A DNA stretch of 64,000 bases. It comes from Terriglobia bacterium. GTDB lineage: Bacteria > Acidobacteriota > Terriglobia > UBA7540. Positions 55,002 through 62,957 of this stretch are shown here, one piece after another; within the stretch, counting starts at the first letter, position 1, and the number at the start of each line of letters is the position of its first letter. The stretch spans positions 326,726-390,725 of the forward strand of contig DASTAW010000048.1 in NCBI GenBank assembly GCA_035712365.1. The letters run 5' to 3'. The notes below the pieces were generated by a model that was not told where the DNA came from, ran no database searches, and was given only the letters and a program-made list of their open reading frames with translations. Made by a program: the position numbers and the translations under genes.

Positions 55002-55031
55002 TTGACAGATATGCTGCCGGTATGCTATTAA
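55002..55031 (+). promoter_or_regulatory. Promoter of the tetR-efflux operon
   Basis: TTGACA (55002-55007) and TATTAA (55026-55031) with an 18-base spacer, just before the TetR gene. The -10 overlaps the first half of the inverted repeat at 55028-55047. Confidence 0.6.
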
Positions 55032-55047
55032 CTAACCATATAGTTAA
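55028..55047 (+). promoter_or_regulatory. Probable TetR operator
   Basis: TTAACTA-ACCATA-TAGTTAA is a perfect inverted repeat with seven-base arms lying over the -10 and start of transcription, 12 bases before the TetR ATG. Placement is what is expected for autoregulation. Confidence 0.6.
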
Positions 55048-55058
55048 TTGGCAGATGC

Positions 55059-55712
55059 ATGCGGAAAAGAGCAGCACTTCGGAGCACGGCCAGCACGCCG
55101 GAATCCCGCACCATCATCCTGCGCGCCGCAGAGCACATCTTCGCCGAGCGGGGACTGGCCGGCGCGCGCATGGACGCCATCGCCAGCGCCGCCGGCGTCA
55201 ACAAGGCCCTCATTTATTACTACTTCAAAAGCAAGGACGCGCTCTACCTGGCCGTCGTCGAGCAACACTTGAAGGAATTTCACCGCCAGGCGCTGCAGCT
55301 CCTGACCAGCCAGCGAAGCGTAAAGGACAAGGTCCTTGACTACGTGAGCATGCACTTTGATTTCATCGCCGCACGCACAGATTATCCCAGGATTTTCCAC
55401 CGGTTCATGATGGCCGACTCGCGGCCCTTTATGCGAATCAGGAAAAAATACTTTTCGCCGGTGGTAAGGAAGTTTCAGTCGGTGATCGCCCAGGGCATCC
55501 GCAGCGGCGAACTTGCCGCGGCCGACAGCGCGCACACGGCCATCTCGCTGGTGGCGCTGACAGTCTTCTATTTTTCGGCGGCGCCGGTGCTGAAAGCCGC
55601 CGGAATCATCGAAGATCCTTACCGTAAATCCCAACTGGCCAGAAGAAAAGAAGAGGTGCTCAATTTCGTCCGGCGGGCGGTATTCGCGAATCGAGGGGCA
55701 GGTCCCAAATGA
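55059..55712 (+). CDS. TetR-family transcriptional regulator
   Basis: 217 residues. The N-terminal helix-turn-helix spans about 20-62 (ILRAAEHIFAERGLAGARMD, then NKALIYYYFKSKDALYLAVV). The helical C-terminal ligand domain ends near residue 200. It likely represses its own operon through the inverted repeat at 55028-55047. Stop overlaps the HlyD gene start (ATGA). The ATG at 55059 lacks a Shine-Dalgarno. Confidence 0.92.
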   Translation: MRKRAALRSTASTPESRTIILRAAEHIFAERGLAGARMDAIASAAGVNKALIYYYFKSKDALYLAVVEQHLKEFHRQALQLLTSQRSVKDKVLDYVSMHFDFIAARTDYPRIFHRFMMADSRPFMRIRKKYFSPVVRKFQSVIAQGIRSGELAAADSAHTAISLVALTVFYFSAAPVLKAAGIIEDPYRKSQLARRKEEVLNFVRRAVFANRGAGPK

Positions 55713-56764
55713 CGCGGAAGCTTTTTCTTGTGATTCTCGGCCTGGTGGTCGCGGCCAGCATCGCCGTTTATGTCATCACGCGCCCGTCGTCACAGGGCCT
55801 GGTCCTCACCGGCCTGGTGGATGTGGACGCGGTCACCGTCAGCTCGCAGATTTCCGGGCGGCTGCAGCAGGTGCTGGTGAATGAAGGCGACAGTGTGACC
55901 CAGGGGCAGTTGCTGGCAACCATCGTGCCCAAAGAGTTGCAGGCGGACCAGTCTTATTACGCCTCCACGATGAAGAGCGCAAACGCGCAGGTGGGCGCGG
56001 CGCGCGCCTCGCTGCAATTTCAGGAACTTCAGACGCGCGACCAGATTCGCCAGGCTGAGGCCAATCTCTCCGCGACCGAAGCGCAATTGAAGCAGGCCCA
56101 GGCCAATCTGGACCTCGCGCGGCAGAATTCTACGCGCACGGAAGGACTGTTCAAACAGCAGATCGTTTCGCAGCAGCAGCAGGACCAGGCCGAGGCCACC
56201 CTGCACACGGCGCAGGCGAACGTGGAATCGCTCGAGAAGCAGGTGCAGGCGGCGCGCGCAGCGGTGGCCCTGGCCCGTTCCAACGCCGAGCAGGTCACCA
56301 TGCGCGAACGCCAGCTTGCCAGCAATCAGCACCAGTTTCGGGCGGCGCAGGCGCAGGACCAGGCCGCCCAGGCGCGCCTGGATTACACGGAAATCCGCTC
56401 GCCCATCCGCGGGCTGGTGACGCTGCGGGCGGCGCTGACGGGCGAAGTGGTGAATCCTGCCCAGCCCATCGTGGTGCTTTATGATCCGGACAAACTCTGG
56501 GTGCGCGCGGACGTGCCGGAGACGGACATCCATCTCATCCGCATCGGCGAGCGGCTGCCGGTACGCTTCCCCGGCGGGTTCGAGCGCACAGGGACCGTCT
56601 ATTTGCGCGGGGTAGACGCCGAATATGCCACGCAGCGCGACGTCAGCCGCACCAAACGCGACATCAAGACCTTCGAGGTCCGGTTGCGCGTGGATAACAG
56701 CGACCGCCGGCTCGCGCCCGGACTCACGGCCTTTGTCACCGTGCCCATCAACGGCGGGCAGTAG
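55709..56764 (+). CDS. HlyD-family membrane fusion protein
   Basis: Periplasmic adaptor of a tripartite or ABC-linked efflux pump. 351 residues: N-terminal anchor (LVILGLVVAASIAVYVIT), biotinyl-lipoyl half-motifs (VSSQISGRLQQVLVNEGDSV ... DYTEIRSPIRGLVTLRAAL), and between them a long Gln/Ala-rich coiled-coil hairpin (about 85-235). Translationally coupled to tetR and 51 bases before the ATPase. Confidence 0.92.
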   Translation: MTRKLFLVILGLVVAASIAVYVITRPSSQGLVLTGLVDVDAVTVSSQISGRLQQVLVNEGDSVTQGQLLATIVPKELQADQSYYASTMKSANAQVGAARASLQFQELQTRDQIRQAEANLSATEAQLKQAQANLDLARQNSTRTEGLFKQQIVSQQQQDQAEATLHTAQANVESLEKQVQAARAAVALARSNAEQVTMRERQLASNQHQFRAAQAQDQAAQARLDYTEIRSPIRGLVTLRAALTGEVVNPAQPIVVLYDPDKLWVRADVPETDIHLIRIGERLPVRFPGGFERTGTVYLRGVDAEYATQRDVSRTKRDIKTFEVRLRVDNSDRRLAPGLTAFVTVPINGGQ

Positions 56765-56815
56765 GACGCCGCGGCCCGCGTTCGGCCGGGAAAGCGCAGC
56801 TAAGGAAATTGCGAA

Positions 56816-57802
56816 ATGGCGGCAATTGAAGTGGAAAAGCTGACCAAGCGATTCAACGGATTCACGGCCGTTGACTCGCTCAGCTTCAGCGTCGAGGAAG
56901 GCGAGATTTTCGGCCTGCTGGGCCCGAACGGCGCCGGCAAGTCCACGCTGATCCGCATGCTCACCACGCTGATTCCGCCCACTGGCGGCACGGCGCTGGT
57001 GAACGGCTTCGACGTGGTGCACCAGCAGACCGAGGTGCGGAACTGTATTGGCGTGATTCCCCAGGCGATGACTTCCGATCTCGACCTGAGCGCGGAGGAA
57101 AACCTGTCGATCTTCGCCAGGCTCTATGGCGTGCCGCGCGCCCGCCGCTCGCAAATCATCCGGGAGCTGCTGCGCGCGGTGGAACTGGAAAGATGGGCAA
57201 AGCATCCCGTCAAGCACCTGTCGGGCGGCATGCGTCGCCGGCTTGAGATTGCGCGCGGGCTGGTACACGAACCCAAAATTTTCTTCCTCGATGAACCGAC
57301 CACAGGCCTCGATCCGACCTCGCGCATCGCCGTGTGGGAGATGCTGGTGAACATCAAGAAGCAGCGCGACCTGACCGTCCTGCTGACCACGCACTACATG
57401 GACGAAGCCGACCGCCTCTGCGACCGCATCGCCATTGTCGATCACGGCAGGCTGATGGCGCTGGATTCGCCGATGAAACTCAAGGCGTCGATTCCGGCGG
57501 CAAGTTTTCTGGAAGTCAGTTTCTCAGCGGTCCCCGAAGGCTGGCTTGAAACCTTGCAGCATCTGCCGCACGTTGAAAGCGTGGTCGAGCACGACCGCAT
57601 TTTTCGCATTGCTTCGCACAACGGCCCCCGGACCACGGTCGAGCTGATGGAAGCGGCGCGCGGCGCGGGGATCGAGATCTCGTCGCTTTCGGTGCAGAGC
57701 ACCACGCTGGACGACGTGTTCACGCATTACACCGGCAGGCAGCTTCGCGACGAGTTGCAGGAACACTCCTACGAAACGAGCCTGATGCCTCCGCGGGGCT
57801 GA
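56816..57802 (+). CDS. ABC transporter ATP-binding protein (DrrA-like)
   Basis: 328 residues. Walker A GPNGAGKST, Q loop PQ in GVIPQAM, signature LSGGMRRRLEIA, Walker B FFLDEPTTGLDP and H loop LTTHYMDEA are all present. The C-terminal extra domain (about 230-320) is typical of DrrA/YhhJ-partner exporters. Pairs with the following permease. Confidence 0.95.
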   Translation: MAAIEVEKLTKRFNGFTAVDSLSFSVEEGEIFGLLGPNGAGKSTLIRMLTTLIPPTGGTALVNGFDVVHQQTEVRNCIGVIPQAMTSDLDLSAEENLSIFARLYGVPRARRSQIIRELLRAVELERWAKHPVKHLSGGMRRRLEIARGLVHEPKIFFLDEPTTGLDPTSRIAVWEMLVNIKKQRDLTVLLTTHYMDEADRLCDRIAIVDHGRLMALDSPMKLKASIPAASFLEVSFSAVPEGWLETLQHLPHVESVVEHDRIFRIASHNGPRTTVELMEAARGAGIEISSLSVQSTTLDDVFTHYTGRQLRDELQEHSYETSLMPPRG

Positions 57803-57844
57803 CGCAATATCCAGCGTCGCGCTTGGCGGCGGGACGGGAAAACA

Positions 57845-58957
57845 ATGAATCGCATTGCGGCCATCATCCAGCGCGACCTGTTGAAGTTCTTCCGCAGTCC
57901 TGCGTTGATGATGGCCTCGCTGATTTTTCCGTTGGTGCAACTGGTGGTGCTGGGCTACGCCTTCGGCGGCAAGATCAAAAATCTGAAGGTGGGAGTCGTC
58001 AACCAGGACCACGGCATCGAGACTGTCCGCCTGCGCGAGATGTTCGGAGCGATTGCCGCCAACGCGTTAACGTTCACCACGGTGAATTACAACGATCCCA
58101 GGCAGGCAATCGTCGATCTGAAAGAAGGCCGCATCGACGCCGTGGTGGAAATCCCGCCCAACTTTTCCCGCAATGTTCTTGAGCAGCACGCTCCGCAGAT
58201 CGCGCTGGTCGAAGACAACACGGACAATTTTGTCACCAGCGCGCTGGAGGGCGTCTTCACGGGACTGGTGAGCGCCTACAACCAGCCGGCCGTCGAGCCT
58301 CGCGTGCCCGGCGGCGCCAGCTTGCAGGTGGTGGAGCTTTATCCTTACGTTCCCTACATCCAATATCTGCTGGCGGGCTCGGTGGTGCTGGCCATTTTTG
58401 TTTCCGCCATGATCGGCGGCGGCATCATCTTTATTGATGATAAAGCTCGCGGTTTGCACGAAGGCTACCTGGTGACGCCCATTACGAAGTTTGAACTGAT
58501 TATGGGCTTCACGCTTTCGGGCGCCAGCAAAGCCATCCTGGCGGGCCTGCTGCTGAGCACGCTGGGGGCCTTGCTGGCCGGCATTCCTCATCCTTTCGAT
58601 CCACTGCGACTGCTGCGCCTGATTGTGGTGATCGTGGTCAGCTCGATGGCGCTGATCAGCATGATGTTCCTGATGATGGTGCGCATCAGCGACCCGCTGG
58701 TGCCGCGCGCCATCTTTGGCGTGCTCAACACGCTGCTCTTCTTTCCCTCGGGGGCCGTCTACCCCATCAACGCCTTCCCCGCGTGGATGAAGGTCATCAC
58801 GGTGGTCGATCCCTTCACCTACGCCGTACACGCCTTCAAGACGCTGTTTCTTAAAAACACAGGATTTGCCGCCATCTCCTTCGACCTCGCATTTCTCACC
58901 GTCTTCACCATCATCATGATGACCAGCGCCACACTGCTCTTCCGCCGCACACTGTAA
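57845..58957 (+). CDS. ABC-2-type transporter permease
   Basis: 370 residues with an N-terminal helix, a large periplasmic loop (about 45-170) and five C-terminal helices (LAGSVVLAIFVSAMIGGGII and following). It belongs to the DrrB/YhhJ class. Together with the HlyD and ATPase genes it forms a drug or lipid exporter controlled by TetR. ATG at 57845 is 43 bases after the ATPase stop. Confidence 0.92.
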   Translation: MNRIAAIIQRDLLKFFRSPALMMASLIFPLVQLVVLGYAFGGKIKNLKVGVVNQDHGIETVRLREMFGAIAANALTFTTVNYNDPRQAIVDLKEGRIDAVVEIPPNFSRNVLEQHAPQIALVEDNTDNFVTSALEGVFTGLVSAYNQPAVEPRVPGGASLQVVELYPYVPYIQYLLAGSVVLAIFVSAMIGGGIIFIDDKARGLHEGYLVTPITKFELIMGFTLSGASKAILAGLLLSTLGALLAGIPHPFDPLRLLRLIVVIVVSSMALISMMFLMMVRISDPLVPRAIFGVLNTLLFFPSGAVYPINAFPAWMKVITVVDPFTYAVHAFKTLFLKNTGFAAISFDLAFLTVFTIIMMTSATLLFRRTL

Positions 58958-58972
58958 CTCAGGCCTTCTTGA

Positions 58973-59028
58973 TTCTGACTCCTGACTTCTGGCTCCTTGC
59001 TTCTGCCTCCTTGCTTCTTGCTTCTGGC
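58973..59028 (+). repeat. 7-bp tandem repeat, eight units
   Basis: TTCTGAC TCCTGAC TTCTGGC TCCTTGC TTCTGCC TCCTTGC TTCTTGC TTCTGGC, contiguous, on the plus strand right after the permease gene. Same heptamer family as 39147-39188. Confidence 0.8.
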
Positions 59029-59085
59029 CTTCACCGGCATTTGGCGTGTACAATGCAGCCACTGCATCTGCCAGCGAGGAGCAGC

Positions 59086-59817
59086 ATGGGGACGGACTAC
59101 GACCTGATCGCCGAGCAATACAAGCAATCCAAACTTTCGCCGTGGCGCACCTACATCGAGCAGCACACGATGCTGGAGTTGCTGGGAGACGTGCGCGGGA
59201 AGTCGGTGCTCGACCTGGCCTGCGGCGAGGGTTACTACTCGCGGATCTACAAACGCATTGGGGCCGGGCGCGTGGTGGGCGTTGACCTCTCGCATAAGAT
59301 GATCGAGCTGGCGCGCGCCAGTGAAAGCCAGTCGCCATTGGGCGTTGAATATGTTGTTGGTGACGCCATCGATTATCAGCCCGACGAACCCTTCGACATC
59401 GTTTCCGCCGGCTACCTGTTGAATTATGCGAACACCCCGGAGAAGTTGCTCGCCATGTGCCAGGCCGTCAGCCGCTCACTGCGATCGGGCGGCCGATTTG
59501 TTACCGTCAACAACAATCCTGCCCAGTCGCCTGAGAGGTTCGCGGCCACGCGAGAGTACGGCTTCATCAAGAGCGCCGGCGAACAGCTTCGACCCGGCAC
59601 GCCGATTACTTATACAATTTTTCAGGATGGCGGCACGTTTACTTTTGACAATTATTACCTGAGCGTCGATGCCCACGAAGCAGCCCTGCAGGCGGTTGGC
59701 CTGCGCGATGTCGAGTGGGTCGCGCCGCGCCTCTCTCCCCAGTGGAGCGAAGACCCGGCCTTCTGGGACGACTTCTTCGACGACCCGTCCGTCATTTTCC
59801 TCCAGTGCAAAAAGTAG
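59086..59817 (+). CDS. SAM-dependent class I methyltransferase
   Basis: 243 residues. SAM motif I is VLDLACGEGYYSRIYKRIGA, then VVGVDLSHKMIELA and VVGDAIDY. GAGGAG is seven bases before the ATG at 59086. It resembles toxoflavin-type or UbiE-like small-molecule methyltransferases (MGTDYDLIAEQYKQSKLSPWR). Substrate unknown. Confidence 0.9.
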   Translation: MGTDYDLIAEQYKQSKLSPWRTYIEQHTMLELLGDVRGKSVLDLACGEGYYSRIYKRIGAGRVVGVDLSHKMIELARASESQSPLGVEYVVGDAIDYQPDEPFDIVSAGYLLNYANTPEKLLAMCQAVSRSLRSGGRFVTVNNNPAQSPERFAATREYGFIKSAGEQLRPGTPITYTIFQDGGTFTFDNYYLSVDAHEAALQAVGLRDVEWVAPRLSPQWSEDPAFWDDFFDDPSVIFLQCKK

Positions 59818-59831
59818 CGCCTTGCAGTGTG

Positions 59832-59949
59832 GCACGGGCGTCCCGCCCGTGCTTGAACACGGTGGGTGGCGCAGAGTCCGCCGGTTTCAGACTCTGCGGT
59901 TCGTTCTTTGAAGAAAAAGCCGCAGAGTTTCTGGACCACGAAACTCTGC
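59832..59949 (+). repeat. Palindromic repeat cluster, copy A (hairpins 1 and 2 plus a GC-rich hairpin)
   Basis: Three stems: GCACGGGCG/CGCCCGTGC (59832-59852, perfect), GCAGAGT/ACTCTGC (59871-59897) and GCAGAGTTTC/GAAACTCTGC (59922-59949, perfect). The last two are the paired-hairpin repeat also found at 61331-61357, 61819-61914 and 62680-62709. Confidence 0.8.
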
Positions 59950-59974
59950 GCAACTTTCCTTCTCGTCTGGTCGA

Positions 59975-61240
59975 CTAAACCGTCAGGAAAATGATCGAAC
60001 CCGGGCTCGGCACGGGAGTGTATTGATCATTAAACGTGATGGCCCCGGTCTCGCGATTGAGGCGAAATGTGGTGATGGCGTCGGCAAACTGGTTGCAGAC
60101 GTAGAAAAACTTTCCCGTGGGGTCCCAGTTGAAGGCCCGTGGATGATTCCCGCGGGTCCATTCTTCGCCGCGCCAGGCGAGCGTTCCGCTGGCGCTGATG
60201 GCAAACCACGCAATCGTATCGTGCAGGCGGTTGGATGCGTAGAGAAACTTGCCGTCGGGCGAAACCAGGATTTCAGCGGGGAAATTTGAGCCCGCAAATC
60301 CAGCCGGCAGGCTGGATACTGTTTGTTTGGCGGTGAGCCTGCCTCGCGCCGGGTCGTAATCGAAAACGGCCACGGTGGAACCCTCTTCCTGCAGCGAATA
60401 AAACCAGCGGCCGCTGGGATGAAACGCGAAGTGGCGCGGTCCGTCGCCTGGCGGTAACGCGACAAAGGGAGGATCGTTCGGAGCCAGCTTTCCTTTCTCA
60501 GCGTCGAACTTCCAGACAAAGATGCGGTCGAGCGCCAGGTCGGCTGCAAAGACGAAGCGACCCGCCGCATCGGCCTCGACCATGTGCGCGTGCGGATGGT
60601 CATGTCCGCTGATGGCAAAACTTCCCGGCGGCGCGCTGGCGGCGCGCTCCGGTCCCACTTTGCCCTGATCGCGTGAAACGTCGGTGGCGTCGCCCAGTTT
60701 GCCGCCCTCGAGAATGGGAAGCACGGCCACCGTCCCTCCAAAATAACTCGCCACCAGCACGAATTTGCCGGAAGGATGAACGCTGAGGTGAGTGGGGTTG
60801 GCGCCCTCGGAACTCACGGTGTTCAGCAGCGTCAGGTGCCCGCTCGGTCGCTCGATGCGGTAGGCGCTCACTGAGCCGGATTTTGTGCCCTTATATGTCG
60901 GCGTCCAGTCGACGCAGTACATGTATCGGGCCGCGGCATCATAGGCCATGAACGACGGATTGGTGTTTCGCTTGATCAGTTCGCGCTGCTTAAGAATTCC
61001 GGTGGCGGGATCCATTTCAAGAATGTAGATGCCCTCGCCGCGCCCGATCATGCCGTCAGGCCCTGCCGGCAAAGTGTAACTACCAACGTAGGCCAGAATC
61101 GTTCCGCCGGGCCGGCCCGCCGGGCCCTGCGCGGCTTGCGAGAAGTCCGCCGCCTCCGCGCCCAATGGCGCGGCGCTCTTCAAAAGGCTGCGCCCCGAAG
61201 TCTTTTCAACGCGCGCGCCTCCCTCACCCGTTTGTGACAT
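59975..61240 (-). CDS. Lactonase-family beta-propeller (6-phosphogluconolactonase YbhE-like)
   Basis: 421 residues, seven-bladed propeller of the YbhE/Pgl type: ILAYVGSYT at the start, then repeated blades such as PTHLSVHPSGKFVLVASYFG, HAHMVEADAAGRFVFAADLA, PRHFAFHPSGRWFYSLQEEG and AEILVSPDGKFLYASNRLHD. It could hydrolyse 6-phosphogluconolactone or another lactone. I start at ATG 61240, with GAGGAGGGG five bases before; the long frame upstream translates repeat DNA and is discarded. An N-terminal stretch of about 45 residues before the domain has no obvious signal. Confidence 0.9.
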   Translation of the reverse strand: MSQTGEGGARVEKTSGRSLLKSAAPLGAEAADFSQAAQGPAGRPGGTILAYVGSYTLPAGPDGMIGRGEGIYILEMDPATGILKQRELIKRNTNPSFMAYDAAARYMYCVDWTPTYKGTKSGSVSAYRIERPSGHLTLLNTVSSEGANPTHLSVHPSGKFVLVASYFGGTVAVLPILEGGKLGDATDVSRDQGKVGPERAASAPPGSFAISGHDHPHAHMVEADAAGRFVFAADLALDRIFVWKFDAEKGKLAPNDPPFVALPPGDGPRHFAFHPSGRWFYSLQEEGSTVAVFDYDPARGRLTAKQTVSSLPAGFAGSNFPAEILVSPDGKFLYASNRLHDTIAWFAISASGTLAWRGEEWTRGNHPRAFNWDPTGKFFYVCNQFADAITTFRLNRETGAITFNDQYTPVPSPGSIIFLTV

Positions 61241-61330
61241 GCGGCCCCTCCTCAGAGCTTTGTGTGAATGCCTGCGATTGCCGGACGCAGGATTATGGCC
61301 CGGTTCGCACCAGAAAACAAGCCGGGTAGC

Positions 61331-61357
61331 GCAGAGTCTGTGGGTTTCAGACTCTGC
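61331..61357 (+). repeat. Palindromic repeat, copy B (hairpin 1)
   Basis: GCAGAGTCTG pairs perfectly with CAGACTCTGC across a 7-base loop; preceded by CGGGTAGC as in copies C and D. Confidence 0.75.
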
Positions 61358-61507
61358 GGTTTGCCCTTTGGCGGGTCGCGTCCCGCACTGCGGGATCGCG
61401 GCGTGTGCGATGTATGCAGATCCCGGGTGCTGCATACGCCGCGGTATTTGCGATGGATGTCGATCCAGGCCCGGAGAGCCAAGCTCCGAAGGAGCGAAAG
61501 ACTTTAG

Positions 61508-61530
61508 CCCATCCCGTCTTGCGGGATGGG
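61508..61530 (+). repeat. Palindromic element CCCATCCCG/CGGGATGGG
   Basis: Perfect 9-bp stem with a five-base loop TCTTG, in an Arg/Lys-poor non-coding stretch. It differs from the paired-hairpin family and no T tract follows. Confidence 0.65.
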
Positions 61531-61818
61531 AAGGGACGCGGAAAATCCAAACCAGCACCTGATGGGGCGATAGAAACAGTCCTTTGGCGAAACGGCCGCA
61601 GAATTTCTGCACGCGCAATCGGCGCCGCCGCCCGGCGGTAACTTCCGGCGAACGCGCCCGGGCAGTATAATGAACTCGGCCGTCCTAACTAAGCCGACTA
61701 CGCCAAGGTGGATGGTTTCTGTCGCTTCCCCATCCTTTGAGCCCTGCGAAGGCGAGCGACTGTCAGCCGGGCTACTTGGCTCCCAACCCGCGGCGGCAAA
61801 ACACCATGCAGCGGGTAG

Positions 61819-61914
61819 CGAAGAGTCTCGAATTCCAGAGACCCTTCGGCGCCACCGTGCTGCGGTTCCTCCTTTGCAAAAAGGCCGCAGACTTTCTGAA
61901 GTGCGAAAGTCTGC
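61819..61914 (+). repeat. Palindromic repeat, copy C (hairpins 1 and 2)
   Basis: Hairpin 1 CGAAGAGTCTC/GAGACCCTTCG (one mismatch, 61819-61848) and hairpin 2 GCAGACTTTC/GAAAGTCTGC (perfect, 61887-61914). Compared with copy A, hairpin 2 changes G to C on one arm and C to G on the other, keeping the pair. Confidence 0.8.
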
Positions 61915-61925
61915 GCAGCCGCTAC

Positions 61926-62468
61926 TTACCGGCCGGCCTGCGCCGCCGCGATGAACGCCTCCATGCGACGCGTGAGGTGCGGAGTGATGCCGAGCATGCG
62001 CTCGACCACCATCAACTGGCCGCGATGATGCATCTCGTGCTCCTTGGCTGCGATCAGCATTTCGAAGCGCGACTTGATTCGCGGCTCCATGCCTTCGGGG
62101 TACTCCACCGGCTCGCCCAGGAACGCGTCTGCCGCTCCGTCCAGCGCCTTGGCGAACTTCTCGCCTTCGCTGCGCAACAGCTCGATCGCCTGTGATTTCG
62201 TGCGGGGCCTTTGCGTCTCCCCTTGCAGCTTGCCCATGAGGCCGAAGAAATCGAAACCCTCCAGCGAGCTGCGGCGCTCGACAAAATGGATCTGCTCCGG
62301 GACGCGCGTCACCACCGCGATGTGCGCCAGCGTCTCCGCCACGCTCCGGCAGCCCGCCGCCGGGCGAAAAGCGTAATTGTCCTCGGGGATTTCTTCGGCG
62401 ATCTGGATGGTGTTTCCGCGGACCGTGCGGAATGAGCGCGCCAAATCCTTTGCTCCGTAATAAGTCAT
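61926..62468 (-). CDS. DinB-family protein
   Basis: 180 residues, four-helix DinB/YfiT-like fold. Likely metal ligands are the His in VAETLAHIAVVT (about 59) and the HEMHHRGQLMVVERMLG motif (about 144-160). DinB-like proteins act as metal-dependent thiol transferases or are stress-linked, but this one is unassigned. ATG at 62468 with AGGAGG eight bases upstream; 226-residue frame upstream discarded. Confidence 0.9.
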   Translation of the reverse strand: MTYYGAKDLARSFRTVRGNTIQIAEEIPEDNYAFRPAAGCRSVAETLAHIAVVTRVPEQIHFVERRSSLEGFDFFGLMGKLQGETQRPRTKSQAIELLRSEGEKFAKALDGAADAFLGEPVEYPEGMEPRIKSRFEMLIAAKEHEMHHRGQLMVVERMLGITPHLTRRMEAFIAAAQAGR

Positions 62469-62553
62469 TCTGATTCGCCTCCTAAGTGGATTAGAGACCA
62501 GTCTATCATGCCGCGTGGCCGCCGATGAGCACAGCAGCCCCATCCGCTTGTAG

Positions 62554-62641
62554 GGGGAGGGCTTGCCCTCCCCGCGCGGCGTCACCTTGGGTGGGGCAAG
62601 CCCCACCCCTACGGTCCTCGTGGGCAGGGCAAGCCCTGCCC
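62554..62641 (+). repeat. Cluster of three REP-type hairpins
   Basis: GGGGAGGGC-TT-GCCCTCCCC (62554-62573), GGGTGGGGC-AA-GCCCCACCC (62589-62608) and GGGCAGGGC-AA-GCCCTGCCC (62622-62641): three perfect 9-bp stems sharing the GGGGC/GCCC-type core with two-base loops. Confidence 0.85.
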
Positions 62642-62679
62642 CCTATCCATCCACAACCCGAAAACCGCAGAGCGGGTAG

Positions 62680-62709
62680 CGAAAAGTCTCGAATCCCACA
62701 GACTCTTCG
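62680..62709 (+). repeat. Palindromic repeat, copy D (hairpin 1 only, interrupted)
   Basis: CGAAAAGTCT/AGACTCTTCG (one mismatch). It begins with the family prefix GCGGGTAGC but the expected continuation toward hairpin 2 is missing and unrelated sequence starts around 62711, as if an insertion had split it. Confidence 0.7.
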
Positions 62710-62719
62710 CTTGTATCTT

Positions 62720-62950
62720 GATGCCGGGCTGGTAAAAATCTCTGAGGCCAAGGGCTTGTTCTGGCGGGAAGGCCGATCTGCGCTGAGGCCCGGCGATGTG
62801 CCGCGAGCCTGTTGGGTAGATAGGCCCCCCGCCCTCTTCTCCCAAGCCGAGGAGAATTTGAGGCCCCGTGGAAACGGGCAGCCTGCATTGGCAAGCTCGA
62901 CTGGAGAGGGCTCAGGGTCGGGGAGCCAGAACCACAGCCTAACGCCAGGA
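62720..62950 (+). ncRNA. Possible IS110 bridge RNA region
   Basis: The left non-coding end of IS110-group elements encodes a bridge RNA that guides recombination. Here hairpins are visible: CCCGT-GGAA-ACGGG (62865-62878) extended by AGGC/GCCT (62861-62864 with 62881-62884), and GGCTC/GAGCC (62909-62927) with a nine-base internal loop AGGGTCGGG. The boundaries and loops of a bridge RNA cannot be fixed without the right end of the element. Confidence 0.35.
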
Positions 62951-62957
62951 GGTGGTT

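Larger units (their letters stand above)
61241..61925 (+). other. Repeat-rich intergenic region
   Basis: About 685 bases with no gene. It contains palindromic copy B (61331-61357), hairpin GCGTCCCGCA/TGCGGGATCGC near 61377, a perfect CCCATCCCG/CGGGATGGG stem at 61508-61530 and copy C (61819-61914). Confidence 0.7.
62469..62957 (+). other. REP cluster and left end of the IS110-family element
   Basis: About 490 bases without a protein gene between the dinB-like gene and the transposase. It holds three REP hairpins (62554-62641), palindromic repeat copy D (62680-62709) and the likely IS left end (about 62711 on). Confidence 0.7.

Noticed and set aside
55790..57445. 551-codon open frame antisense to hlyD and the ATPase gene
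   Set aside because: It mirrors two clear genes, has His/Arg-rich composition typical of antisense frames in GC-rich DNA and no recognisable domain.
58067..59338. 423-codon antisense frame over the permease and methyltransferase genes
   Set aside because: Spans two genes and the heptamer array; composition is low-complexity and not protein-like.
61241..61618. 126-codon upstream extension of the lactonase
   Set aside because: Translates palindromic repeats; ATG at 61240 has a strong Shine-Dalgarno and the family domain begins after it.
61664..61680. TATAAT-like sequence as a promoter
   Set aside because: No matching -35 and no plus-strand gene follows.
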